Assembly: GCA_003453735.1 (NCBI GenBank)
Contig: DMNE01000297.1
Span: forward strand, 2,711-11,729
Direction of reading: 5' to 3'
From: Nitrospiraceae bacterium
GTDB lineage: Bacteria > Nitrospirota > Thermodesulfovibrionia > Thermodesulfovibrionales > UBA9159
DNA length: 9,019 bases
A model generated the notes under the pieces. The model was not told where the DNA came from, made no database searches, and saw only the letters and a list, made by a program, of their open reading frames with translations. Below, piece after piece: positions 1 to 5,144 of the stretch; position 1 is the first letter of the stretch; the number at the start of each line of letters is the position of its first letter. Both the position numbers and the translations under genes were made by a program.

Positions 1-455
1 GATGACGCAGAGGCATATAATAATCTGGGCAACACATACCAGTCTAAAGGCCTAACCGACAGGGCAATACAACAATACCAAAAGCCTTAACCCTAAAGCC
101 GGACTACGCAGATGCACGTTATAATCTGGGCCTTGCATATCAGTTTAAAGGCTTACAGGATGCGGCTATAGAACAATTCCAAATAGCCTGAAACCTAAGG
201 CCGGATGACGCAGAGGCGCATTATGACCTGGGCAATGCCTTCTTGTCTAAAGGACTGGCCGATAGGGCAATAGAACAATACCAGACAGCTTTAATCCTGA
301 AGCCAGATTTAGCAGAGCCGCACTTCAATCTCGGACTTATTTACCTAAACAGTGGTGCCATGGATATGGCGCGAAGAGAATTTGAATTGGGGCTAAAAAT
401 AAACCCCAATGATTACAAAGCACGACAGGTGCTCAATAACGTTAACTCAAAGTAG
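1..455 (+). pseudogene. TPR-repeat protein, 3' part, broken by a 1-nt deletion and an in-frame stop
   Basis: The stretch encodes four 34-residue tetratricopeptide repeats, a helical protein-protein interaction scaffold. The signature per repeat is A-x-x-x-LG-x-x-Y-x-x-x-G followed by A-I-x-x-Y/F and a closing Pro (for example YNNLG, YNLGLAY, FNLGLIY). Repeat 1 is read from base 1 and hits TAA at 88. Repeats 2-4 are read from base 84 in another frame to TAG at 453-455. Repeats 1 and 3 start with the same bases at 1 and 204, a distance of 203 rather than 2x102, so exactly one base is missing, most simply an A in the run at 79-83. A second lesion is TGA at 189-191, where a repeat normally has Leu. 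The intact tail from 243 (TTG) would be only 70 residues and has no ribosome binding site. The gene enters from the left edge. It is probably decayed, although two assembly errors could also explain it. Confidence 0.8.
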
Positions 456-521
456 ATAATATATTCACTCTCAGTGCCGGCTCATGGAATCTTCCTGATC
501 ACATTATGAAGATAATTTAAT

Positions 522-550
522 TTGACTAATTGTCTCGGAAATTTCATAAT
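522..550 (+). promoter_or_regulatory. sigma-70-type promoter of the small membrane protein gene
   Basis: A -35 box TTGACT (522-527) and a -10 box CATAAT (545-550) are separated by exactly 17 bases. Each box matches the consensus at 5 of 6 positions. Transcription would start near 557, about 30 nt before the ATG at 588. The spacing and the AT-rich surroundings make this one of the two best promoters in the window. Confidence 0.7.
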
Positions 551-564
551 TGATTAATTATCTC
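522..564 (+). repeat. duplicated 15-bp dyad overlapping the promoter (candidate operator)
   Basis: Two 15-base copies, TTGACTAATTGTCTC (522-536) and TTGATTAATTATCTC (550-564), lie 28 bp apart and differ at two positions. Each contains an inverted repeat, GAC-TAATT-GTC in the first and GAT-TAATT-ATC in the second. The two differences are the two paired positions of the dyad, so symmetry is kept. The first copy covers the -35 box; the second runs from the last base of the -10 box through the start point. This arrangement fits two binding sites for a dimeric repressor, about 2.7 helical turns apart. The regulator is unknown. Confidence 0.45.
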
Positions 565-587
565 ATTCTCCGTTAAGAGGAGGGTCC

Positions 588-776
588 ATGGAAAGTTTGG
601 TCTTTGTCTTTGGAATGATGGCCGGCGGTATTATCGCCGTAACCATTATGGCTATGTTTTTCGTGGCAAAAAGCGCTGATGAGGCTGATGAGATTGAGGT
701 TGCCGCAACCGGTTATCGTCCTTCCTACATTCTTCAGCACGAAACCGAAGTAAATACTGCGGCGCCAAGATTATAA
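588..776 (+). CDS. small single-span membrane protein, function unknown
   Basis: A 62-residue protein. Residues 4-27 form one hydrophobic segment rich in Val, Phe, Met, Ala and Gly, including a GMMAGG stretch that could pack against another helix. An acidic patch (SADEADEIE) and a short polar tail follow, so the protein is probably a single-pass inner-membrane protein. The ATG is preceded by a strong Shine-Dalgarno AGGAGG at 578-583, four bases away. It also has a good promoter with a duplicated dyad. The gene stands alone between the decayed TPR gene and the convergent GT9 gene. I do not recognise a family. The good expression signals argue that it is real and regulated. The overlapping - strand frame at 652-852 has no such signals. 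Confidence 0.75.
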   Translation: MESLVFVFGMMAGGIIAVTIMAMFFVAKSADEADEIEVAATGYRPSYILQHETEVNTAAPRL

Positions 777-925
777 TCGTCCCTGGATATGCGCTTTTGT
801 GTGAAACCTGCTTTGCTTGACTGTAATTTTCTTGCCTGACCAATAAAAGCAAATCAGGGATCAGCTGTCGAGGCGAGAGGGGGAACTTTCACCTGCCCTA
901 CCCTCATTCTAAAAAAGACGAAAGC

Positions 926-2038
926 TCAGACTGCCATTTCGGGCCCGGTTACACTTTTCAAGAGTTTTTCAGCATCCCTTACCAGCGAGGGAATATCTTC
1001 TTCAGTCCTCATAACCCTGCATGCTACCCATGGATGGGTATGATAATGGATTTTGTTATCGTAATTGAATAGTGCCAGGGTGGGAACCTTCAGGGCAACC
1101 GCGATATGATAAGGCCCGCTGTCGCTGGAGACAAACAGATTGCAAGCATTTAAAAATCCGGGCAACTCAAGTATGTCGGTCGCTCCTGCGAGGTTGTAAA
1201 TGCAGCCCGGATACTTCTTTGAATGGAATTTTATGAATTCCTCGGTGATCGTCTTTTCAAACTGGGCCCCCGTAAGCACAACCACCAATCCGAATTTTTT
1301 CTGAAGATGCCCGATCAACGAGGAAAGGAGTTTCAGATCAGGCCTCCTGTGAAGAGCGTCGGGGGTTCCGCAGCCTATATTGACTCCCAGAATGCCCATA
1401 TCCTCAGGGATGCCAAATCTTTTTCTGAACTCCATTCTGAATTTCCTGCCCTCAGGCGTCTCTTCGAGTTCGATGGGGATGGCCTGTCTTTCGATCTTGA
1501 GGGCGGAGAGCACCACAAAATCCCGGTAAGAGTATTCCAGTCTGAATTTTTTGTCCCTCTGGAGATGGAAGAGATCCCTTTCCTTCGCGAATTTTTTGTG
1601 TGAAGGCGAGGAAATGCTGTAAAAAAAACCCCTTAAAGGTACTTCATTCACCCCAACGGCCGTGACATGGTACTTTGCCCGCAACCACAGACATATCAGG
1701 GACGTCCTCAATCCGTACGGGTCGAAATCAATCACCAGATCAGGTTTTACAGCTTCCACGATCTTTTCTATTTCATCCAGGAAAACCCTCCAGCCACCGA
1801 TTTCTTTCATCCTCTTGTCCACAACGAAGAACCCTTTCAACAGATGATGCCTTGAGATTAGCTTCTCAGAAACATAGCCGGGTTCCTTCGTCAGGAGAAG
1901 GAGGTATAGGTCTGCCTCAGGGAACCTGTTTTTCAGTGCGCGCCAGCCCGCGGAGCTCCTCAGGATATCTCCTATCCCCGGGCTGTGGCTCTTTATCATC
2001 AGAATTTTTTGGGGGGCTGTCATCTTCAACAATAGCAC
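926..2038 (-). CDS. glycosyltransferase family 9 (heptosyltransferase-like)
   Basis: About 365-370 residues, the usual length for GT9 enzymes, which transfer ADP-heptose or related sugars onto lipopolysaccharide core or other surface glycans at the cytoplasmic face of the inner membrane. The N-terminal Rossmann half begins KILMIKSHSPGIGDIL (11-26), matching the GT9 opening with its G-x-GD turn. The C-terminal half has GVNIGCG (218-224), NLAGATDIL (282-290) and the hallmark SSDSGPYHIAVALKVPTLAL (304-323), equivalent to the D-(S/T)-G-P-x-H-x-A donor-binding motif. Two starts are possible: GTG at 2038 with a weak GGTAG upstream, or ATG at 2023 (five codons in) with no clear ribosome site. The gene stands alone, so the acceptor cannot be assigned. 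A T-rich run at 911-920 follows the stop, but I see no stem for a terminator. Confidence 0.9.
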   Translation of the reverse strand: MLLLKMTAPQKILMIKSHSPGIGDILRSSAGWRALKNRFPEADLYLLLLTKEPGYVSEKLISRHHLLKGFFVVDKRMKEIGGWRVFLDEIEKIVEAVKPDLVIDFDPYGLRTSLICLWLRAKYHVTAVGVNEVPLRGFFYSISSPSHKKFAKERDLFHLQRDKKFRLEYSYRDFVVLSALKIERQAIPIELEETPEGRKFRMEFRKRFGIPEDMGILGVNIGCGTPDALHRRPDLKLLSSLIGHLQKKFGLVVVLTGAQFEKTITEEFIKFHSKKYPGCIYNLAGATDILELPGFLNACNLFVSSDSGPYHIAVALKVPTLALFNYDNKIHYHTHPWVACRVMRTEEDIPSLVRDAEKLLKSVTGPEMAV

Positions 2039-2077
2039 TTAAGCTACCAATTCAGTGACGATTAAAGCAAGGTGTCG

Positions 2078-2106
2078 GTTACAAGCTTATGTGGGTTCTG
2101 TTTCAA
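2078..2106 (-). promoter_or_regulatory. possible promoter of the GT9 gene
   Basis: Reading the - strand, TTGAAA (2101-2106) and TGTAAC (2078-2083) are 17 bases apart. The -35 box matches consensus 5/6 and the -10 box 4/6. The start point would be near 2071, giving a leader of about 30-45 nt to the GTG or ATG start. It is plausible, but the -10 box is weak. Confidence 0.35.
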
Positions 2107-2110
2107 AAAC

Positions 2111-2131
2111 TGAGTTTTTCTGAGAAACTCA
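2111..2131. repeat. 7-bp inverted repeat
   Basis: TGAGTTT (2111-2117) and AAACTCA (2125-2131) can form a 7-bp hairpin with a 7-base loop. No T-run follows on either strand, so it is not a convincing terminator. It lies just upstream of the proposed GT9 promoter and near the recombinase remnant, and could belong to either. Confidence 0.3.
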
Positions 2132-2169
2132 CTCAAGTCAACGACGCAACTACAACCTGTTTACTGCGT

Positions 2170-2289
2170 CTATTTTGGATTTATCTTTGACGGCTGCCGA
2201 TTCCGTATCGTGGTGTTTATATCGGAATGCCCCATCAATGCTATGGTTAGCCATTGGCAACCCGGCAACCCTCCACATATTTAAAGCCT
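2170..2289 (-). pseudogene. tyrosine recombinase (integrase) C-terminal remnant
   Basis: On the - strand the 27 codons from 2250 down to the TAG at 2170-2172 read LTIALMGHSDINTTIR and then a short basic tail. This matches the C-terminal catalytic end of phage and integron-type tyrosine recombinases. There 'L-x-x-I-x-x-LMGHSDI-x-TT-x-R-Y' carries the conserved His of the active site, and the Tyr nucleophile follows about nine residues later. Here the expected 'RYxH' reads RNRQ, so the nucleophile is lost. Upstream, the same frame stays open to about 2289 (ICGGLPGCQW) but shows no RHTFA motif. I see no catalytic Arg and no start. It is therefore a dead fragment of a former mobile element. The length is short, but eight residues in a row match the family pattern. 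Confidence 0.6.
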
Positions 2290-2504
2290 AGGCAGACAAG
2301 CTCAGGTCGTCTTGAGGGACCAAAGTTCCCTCCTGGCAGTAAGACATCTACAGGTGTTGACTTCGCTCATTAGCCTCGTGCGGTTGCTTCCCAGGAAGCG
2401 CTCTGCGCCGGCGCCCTATCCAAGTCAGCGCTGTTCCCAAAAAGAACCCTCCCCTATAGCCGCCTCAGCAATTTGGAGTGGGAGGATGTCAGCACTCATC
2501 TCTA

Positions 2505-3479
2505 TCAGGACAGGCGAACCGCCTGCTCAGTGACAGCGCCTATTCAGGTCGATCCCTGACCAGCGCTGCACCCGAAGCAATGATCACCGAAAGTTATCTC
2601 CCTCCTCTGCAATAGCTCATACTCAAAGTCCTTAATGTGCTGTGGGTAATTTCTCTGAACCGGCAGACCCATCATCTGGTTGAAATCGCAGTCATAGACT
2701 CTCCCGTCCCATCCAATATTCAACAGATGCCTGCACATGATGCCATTGATGGTTTCCCGGTTGAAAGCGGAGGTAAGTCTCTCCATGTATTTTTCGAAGG
2801 CATTGGTCCGAATCAAGAATTCCCTGAAGCGGCCGATCGGCATATTAACGAATGTATAGAGCCGGTCAAAGGTTATACCAAAGTTCCCGCCGAGTGCCCG
2901 CTTATACTCTTCTTCAATCGCCGATTGTGCCGGTGGGAGGAAGGCCCCCTGGGGATTGTAGACAAGGTTCAGCTTCAAAGTGGTGGAATGTGTGCCGAAG
3001 CCAAGACGATTTAATATCTTAAGTGCCTGAATGCTTTTACGGAATGTCTCCTTTCCCCGCACCCGGTCAACACCGTCCTCCCGATAAGAGGGCAGAGAGG
3101 CAATGATTTCTACTTCTGCCTGCCGGAGAAAGTCTGCCAAGTCCTCCATTCCCTCTTCAAACAGGATAGTCAGGTTGCTCCTCACCATCACATGGCAGCC
3201 GAGTTCCCTTGCGGTCCGTATAAGATACCTGAAGTGGGGACTGAGTTCGGGCGCCCCACCAGTGAGATCAAGGGTTTTTATTCGGGATTCCTTCAGCACG
3301 GCGATCACCTGTTCAACGGTCCCTCGGGCCATCATCTCTTCCCTTGCAGAACCTGCCTGAACATGGCAATGCTTGCACGCCATATTGCAGCGATATCCGA
3401 GATTAACCTGAAGAATCTCGATCCCTATCGATTTCAAAGGCAGCAAACGGAAGTCCCTCAACGTTTCGTTGAATCCCAT
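2505..3479 (-). CDS. arsS: ArsS, arsenosugar-biosynthesis radical SAM protein, likely selenoprotein (UGA at 2544-2546 read as Sec)
   Basis: ArsS is a radical S-adenosylmethionine enzyme thought to add a 5'-deoxyadenosyl-derived sugar to dimethylated arsenic. The 4Fe-4S motif is C31-x3-C35-x2-C38 in YRCNMACKHCHVQAGS, with the family-typical HCHVQAG. TGGAPELSPHFR follows at 73-84, and NLVYNPQGAFLPP (171-183) is another family signature. The C-terminal Cys region has C249, DGRVYDCDFNQMMGLP (C264), and GDHCFGCSAGQGST (C301, C304). The frame then meets TGA, exactly where I recall family members having GSSC or GSSU. It continues IGAVTEQAVRLS to a TGA at 2505-2507, giving 324 residues with Sec312. 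A SECIS hairpin follows the UGA. If UGA is a stop, the protein is 311 residues (2544-3479) and lacks the terminal Cys/Sec. The start is ATG with a weak AAGAAGAG upstream. It lies 14 bp behind the peroxidase-like gene, so the two form an operon. Confidence 0.9.
2511..2546 (-). promoter_or_regulatory. in-frame UGA with bacterial SECIS element in arsS
   Basis: In the mRNA sense, the UGA (2546-2544) is followed by 18 nt and then the hairpin CAGGCG-GUU-CGCCUG (2525-2511). This is a perfect 6-bp upper stem with a 3-nt apical loop whose first base is G. The UGA-to-loop distance is 24 nt. These values fall inside the bacterial SECIS rules as I know them: about 16-37 nt, an upper stem of at least 4 bp, and a G within the first two loop bases. 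The frame stays open through the hairpin, as it must. Without a U-run it does not look like a terminator. Confidence 0.75.
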
Positions 3480-3493
3480 AAGTAAGTCTCTTC

Positions 3494-3826
3494 TTACATT
3501 GATAGCTTATCGACCACCGTACGCGCCTGGACTGCGTGAATGAGGGAAGCCCCTCCACGAACAGCAGATGCAACGTGCACGGCCTCGGTGATATGCCCGA
3601 GATCCATGCCCTCCTCAAGACAGCCTTTTGTGTAGACATCAATGCAATAGGGACACTGAATTACATGAGCAACGGCAAGTCCGATGAGAGTTTTTTCTCT
3701 TTTTGTCAAGGCCCCCGGCTGTAAAGAAGCGGTATACCAGTCCATAAATTTTTTGAATAATTCAGGACTGTATTTCCCGACTTCACCAAACTTGTCCAGG
3801 TCTTCATCCTTGTAATAGTCGCCCAT
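3494..3826 (-). CDS. arsenosugar biosynthesis-associated peroxidase-like protein (AhpD/CMD family)
   Basis: A 110-residue protein of the carboxymuconolactone decarboxylase/AhpD fold, of the type found beside arsenic methylation and ArsS genes. The core is LTKREKTLIGLAVAHVIQCP (40-59), with the redox motif C58-P-Y-C61 followed by IDVY. EAVHVASAVRGGASLIH (81-97) is the second conserved helix. In classical AhpD a His follows the CxxC pair; here the place is taken by Tyr65, as I would expect in this subgroup. The start chosen is the ATG at 3826, because a strong GGAGG (3833-3837) lies six bases upstream and the family begins at this point. A longer frame to 3862 adds 12 residues with no ribosome site. 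It is the first gene of the two-gene operon with arsS. The role is inferred to be thiol-disulfide or peroxide chemistry supporting arsenic metabolism. Confidence 0.88.
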   Translation of the reverse strand: MGDYYKDEDLDKFGEVGKYSPELFKKFMDWYTASLQPGALTKREKTLIGLAVAHVIQCPYCIDVYTKGCLEEGMDLGHITEAVHVASAVRGGASLIHAVQARTVVDKLSM

Positions 3827-3865
3827 AAGAAACCTCCATAGTGTCTCGATAGTTGGCAACAATGG

Positions 3866-3881
3866 GTAGTCTGAGCACTAC
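3866..3881 (-). promoter_or_regulatory. leader hairpin of the arsenosugar operon
   Basis: GTAGT (3866-3870) and ACTAC (3877-3881) form a 5-bp stem with a six-base loop, extendable by two G-C pairs across a bulge. It lies in the proposed 5' untranslated region, starting about 7 nt after the predicted start point. It might be a regulatory or stabilising structure. The stem is too short to be more specific. Confidence 0.3.
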
Positions 3882-3894
3882 ACCCCTTTTTATC

Positions 3895-3923
3895 ATGATA
3901 GCTGATTATTTGATGGATCTCAA
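3895..3923 (-). promoter_or_regulatory. sigma-70-type promoter of the arsenosugar operon with overlapping palindrome
   Basis: On the - strand the -35 box TTGAGA (3918-3923) and -10 box TATCAT (3895-3900) are exactly 17 bases apart, each 5/6 to consensus. Transcription would begin near 3888, about 60 nt before the ATG at 3826. The -10 box is embedded in the perfect 10-bp palindrome TATCATGATA (3891-3900), a plausible repressor site, for example for an ArsR-type regulator (inference only). This promoter lies downstream of the dehydrogenase remnant, so arsS expression does not depend on the decayed region. Confidence 0.65.
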
Positions 3924-3947
3924 CCATGCGAATTTCGTATCGATCTT

Positions 3948-4196
3948 TCATATTTCTCGTGAGGCAACGGGCCATGCAAGGCCGTCGGTAGTGTCCCAAC
4001 TATCAATATCAGAGAGATGCGGCATCTTACTTAACTTGTGAGCAACGGCGGCTCCTCTTCTTGCCAATTGAGCCGATGCTTCGAGACCAATCCCACTGTT
4101 AGCATCGGGAATCAGTATAATCTTGCCATTCTTACTAGGGATGTTTGCGGAAGTCCAATTTGCCACTCTCTGCTCCATCAATACGTTTTTGTTCAT
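3948..4196 (-). pseudogene. short-chain dehydrogenase/reductase, N-terminal remnant
   Basis: The first about 50 residues match the start of the SDR family (retinol dehydrogenase-like): W-T-x-x-NIPSKNGKIILI, then ANSGIGLEASAQLARRGA, the Rossmann nucleotide-binding turn and following helix. The family's T-G-x-x-x-G-x-G reads PDANSGIG here, so the first Thr-Gly pair is lost. After RRGAAVAHK the similarity ends, and an unrelated tail runs to a stop at 3948. No YxxxK catalytic pair can be present, because the frame is only 82 codons against about 250-300 for the family. The start is well kept: ATG at 4196 with AAGGAG (4202-4207) five bases upstream. The gene has therefore lost its 3' two-thirds. 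Upstream it abuts a + strand phospholipase D fragment, so its own promoter is probably gone too. Confidence 0.65.
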
Positions 4197-4201
4197 GTTA
4201 G

Positions 4202-4426
4202 CTCCTTATGGATTATCTTTGCCCGAGCATACATTGCAAGACCGTGGTGGTTGACAACACGTTTGCCTATAGTGGCAGCACTAATATCATTGGTACCGGC
4301 ATGGGGGCAAAAAGCGAACATCGCAAGAATTTTGAATCTGGCTTCATAACCTCGATGAATTATGACTGGGCGAATTCTGCTGGGCTTGCCAACGGAAACG
4401 ATTCTGCACGAAGTTCCGCGAAATGA
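4202..4426 (+). pseudogene. phospholipase D/cardiolipin synthase-like fragment with one HKD motif
   Basis: The + strand frame contains SIHCKTVVVDNTFAYSGST, which carries the HxKxxxxD (HKD) catalytic motif of the phospholipase D superfamily (H-C-K-T-V-V-V-D). The usual G-S-x-N follows (GSTN), and then NFESGF, matching the N-F-E of the second HKD domain of cardiolipin synthases. The motif order and spacing are right. Only about 70 residues are present; complete enzymes have two HKD motifs and 350-500 residues. The frame is closed by a TAG at 4199-4201 and no other part of the enzyme lies nearby. The fragment starts right at the ribosome site of the oppositely oriented dehydrogenase remnant, which suggests a recombination joint. 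The - strand frame 4193-4459 over the same bases has no recognisable motif and is rejected. Confidence 0.6.
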
Positions 4427-4476
4427 GCCAAGATCCTCACACCGGTTTGGACAATTCAAAAAGTAGACTATTCAAA

Positions 4477-4507
4477 TTGACACATGATTTTCATTTTTTG
4501 CTAAACT
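4477..4507 (+). promoter_or_regulatory. possible promoter of the 118-residue protein gene
   Basis: A perfect -35 box TTGACA lies at 4477-4482. The best -10 candidate is TAAACT (4502-4507), with a long 19-base spacer; GCTAAA at 17 bases fits less well. The start point would be at or next to the GTG at 4514, implying a leaderless or nearly leaderless transcript. This agrees with the absence of a Shine-Dalgarno sequence. Confidence 0.4.
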
Positions 4508-4513
4508 ATCTGC

Positions 4514-4870
4514 GTGAGCAAGGTTATAGCCTATCGAAACACGAAGCGGCACTGTTTCTGTCAGATAAAGTTTGATAGCAGAGAGCGCGTCCTTGTATCG
4601 GTTGCGAGCGTCCCTGAGCATAGTATCAAGGTAGTTAAACTCATAGCAGGCATCTTCCCGCTTAAGACAATATGGGAATATAAAGCGGCAGCTGCAGACG
4701 TAACAGACGCGCATAAAGAGTTGATTACCCTGTTCCTGGGGCAGGTAGAGAAAAAAGCAAACCATCCCCTCGACGCAATTATAAGGAAACTGGTTCCATG
4801 CAGGTCCTGCAATGAAGCCATCCGGGTGCTTCGCCAAACAGAGCAGGAAACCAACCGCGTGGCAAACTGA
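4514..4870 (+). CDS. conserved-looking small cytoplasmic protein, function unknown
   Basis: A 118-residue soluble protein with no signal peptide or membrane segment. The first half (residues 11-60) alternates like a small beta sheet: FCQIKFDSRERVLVSVA, then IKVVKLIAGIFPLKTIWEY. The second half is helical, with HPLDAIIRKL and CRSCNEAIRVL containing a C-x-x-C pair (C96, C99). The pattern of hydrophobic and charged residues looks like real protein, unlike the Cys-rich antisense frame 4472-4924. The only possible start is GTG at 4514, because TAA at 4502-4504 closes the frame, and no ribosome site precedes it. I do not recognise a named family, and the C-x-x-C is not enough to claim metal binding. 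It is transcribed alone and is surrounded by gene remnants, so it is probably retained by selection or recently acquired. Confidence 0.6.
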   Translation: MSKVIAYRNTKRHCFCQIKFDSRERVLVSVASVPEHSIKVVKLIAGIFPLKTIWEYKAAAADVTDAHKELITLFLGQVEKKANHPLDAIIRKLVPCRSCNEAIRVLRQTEQETNRVAN

Positions 4871-4888
4871 TTTTCGTGCATAAGACCG

Positions 4889-4905
4889 CATATGATCCCC
4901 TCCTC
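4889..4905 (-). promoter_or_regulatory. orphan translation start: strong Shine-Dalgarno plus ATG
   Basis: On the - strand GAGGAGGGG (4897-4905) lies seven bases, counted from AGGAGG, before an ATG at 4889-4891. It is among the best ribosome sites in the window. The frame behind it (MRSYARKSVCHAVGF...) runs antisense through the 118-residue gene and shows no family features. It is probably the surviving start of a gene whose body has been replaced. Confidence 0.35.
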
Positions 4906-4998
4906 GTAAATATCTGAAGGTCAATCTGGTGTTTATTGGGTAAAGGCAGCTTTCATACGCTTTGGCATAAACCCCTATATCAGCTGGTTAGGAGCCCT

Positions 4999-5082
4999 AT
5001 GAAACGTTTTCTCCTTTTGTTGGTATCGACCACCCCATATTTTGCTCGCCATGCAAGGTTTTATCGCTGCTGCAGAGGGTGA
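4999..5082 (+). pseudogene. 27-codon ORF with signal-peptide-like start, probable gene remnant
   Basis: ATG at 4999 with AGGAG (4990-4994) four bases upstream starts MKRFLLLLVSTTPYFA, a positively charged then Leu-rich segment typical of a Sec signal peptide. The frame ends at TGA 5080-5082. Neighbouring frames continue with reasonable sequence (MQGFIAAAEGEANQPRPRGH from 5049), so a frameshifted exported protein is likely. The family is unknown. Confidence 0.35.
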
Positions 5083-5144
5083 GGCAAATCAACCACGACC
5101 GCGAGGACATTGAGGACTGCATGGCAGTTATTGTCGACAATGAC

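Larger units (their letters stand above)
2039..2504. other. 466-bp non-coding gap between arsS and the GT9 gene
   Basis: Apart from the possible GT9 promoter (2078-2106) and the recombinase remnant, this gap holds several short symmetric sequences. These are a tandem GGCAACCC doublet (2256-2271), GCCTAGGC (2286-2293), a 6-bp hairpin GAGGGA/TCCCTC (2314-2332) and the 10-base palindrome GCGCCGGCGC (2405-2414). A short - strand frame beginning with ATG at 2499 (MSADILPLQIAEAAIGEG...) stops after 24 codons at 2425. It could be the start of a lost operon gene behind arsS. The + strand frame 2312-2533 is Arg/Ser/Pro-rich and shows no motif. Confidence 0.4.

Noticed and set aside
189..191. TGA in the TPR repeats as selenocysteine
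   Set aside because: The position corresponds to a structural Leu of the repeat, and no hairpin of SECIS type follows; a nonsense mutation is simpler.
1223..1603. 126-codon + strand frame inside the GT9 gene
   Set aside because: Antisense shadow of a complete GT9 coding region with recognisable motifs.
2221..2300. Riboswitch-like look (CCCGGCAACC as in S-box RNAs, GGTTGCC as in c-di-GMP-I RNAs)
   Set aside because: Only short matches; the surrounding stems and kink-turn or tetraloop parts are absent, and the best explanation for part of it is the recombinase remnant.
2511..2525. Hairpin behind arsS as a transcription terminator
   Set aside because: No T-run follows in the direction of arsS transcription; position and loop fit a SECIS far better.
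3960..4040. Possible insertion-sequence end (GTAGTGTCCCAACTATC) behind the SDR remnant
   Set aside because: Resembles some IS termini, but no matching inverted partner or target duplication could be found in the window.
4193..4459. 88-codon - strand frame whose stop overlaps the SDR-remnant ATG
   Set aside because: The same bases encode a clear HKD motif with GSTN and NFE on the + strand; the - strand product shows no family pattern.
4472..4924. 150-codon - strand frame opposite the 118-residue gene
   Set aside because: Cys-rich, irregular composition and no motif; the + strand frame reads like real protein. Only its internal ATG with a strong ribosome site is kept as an observation.
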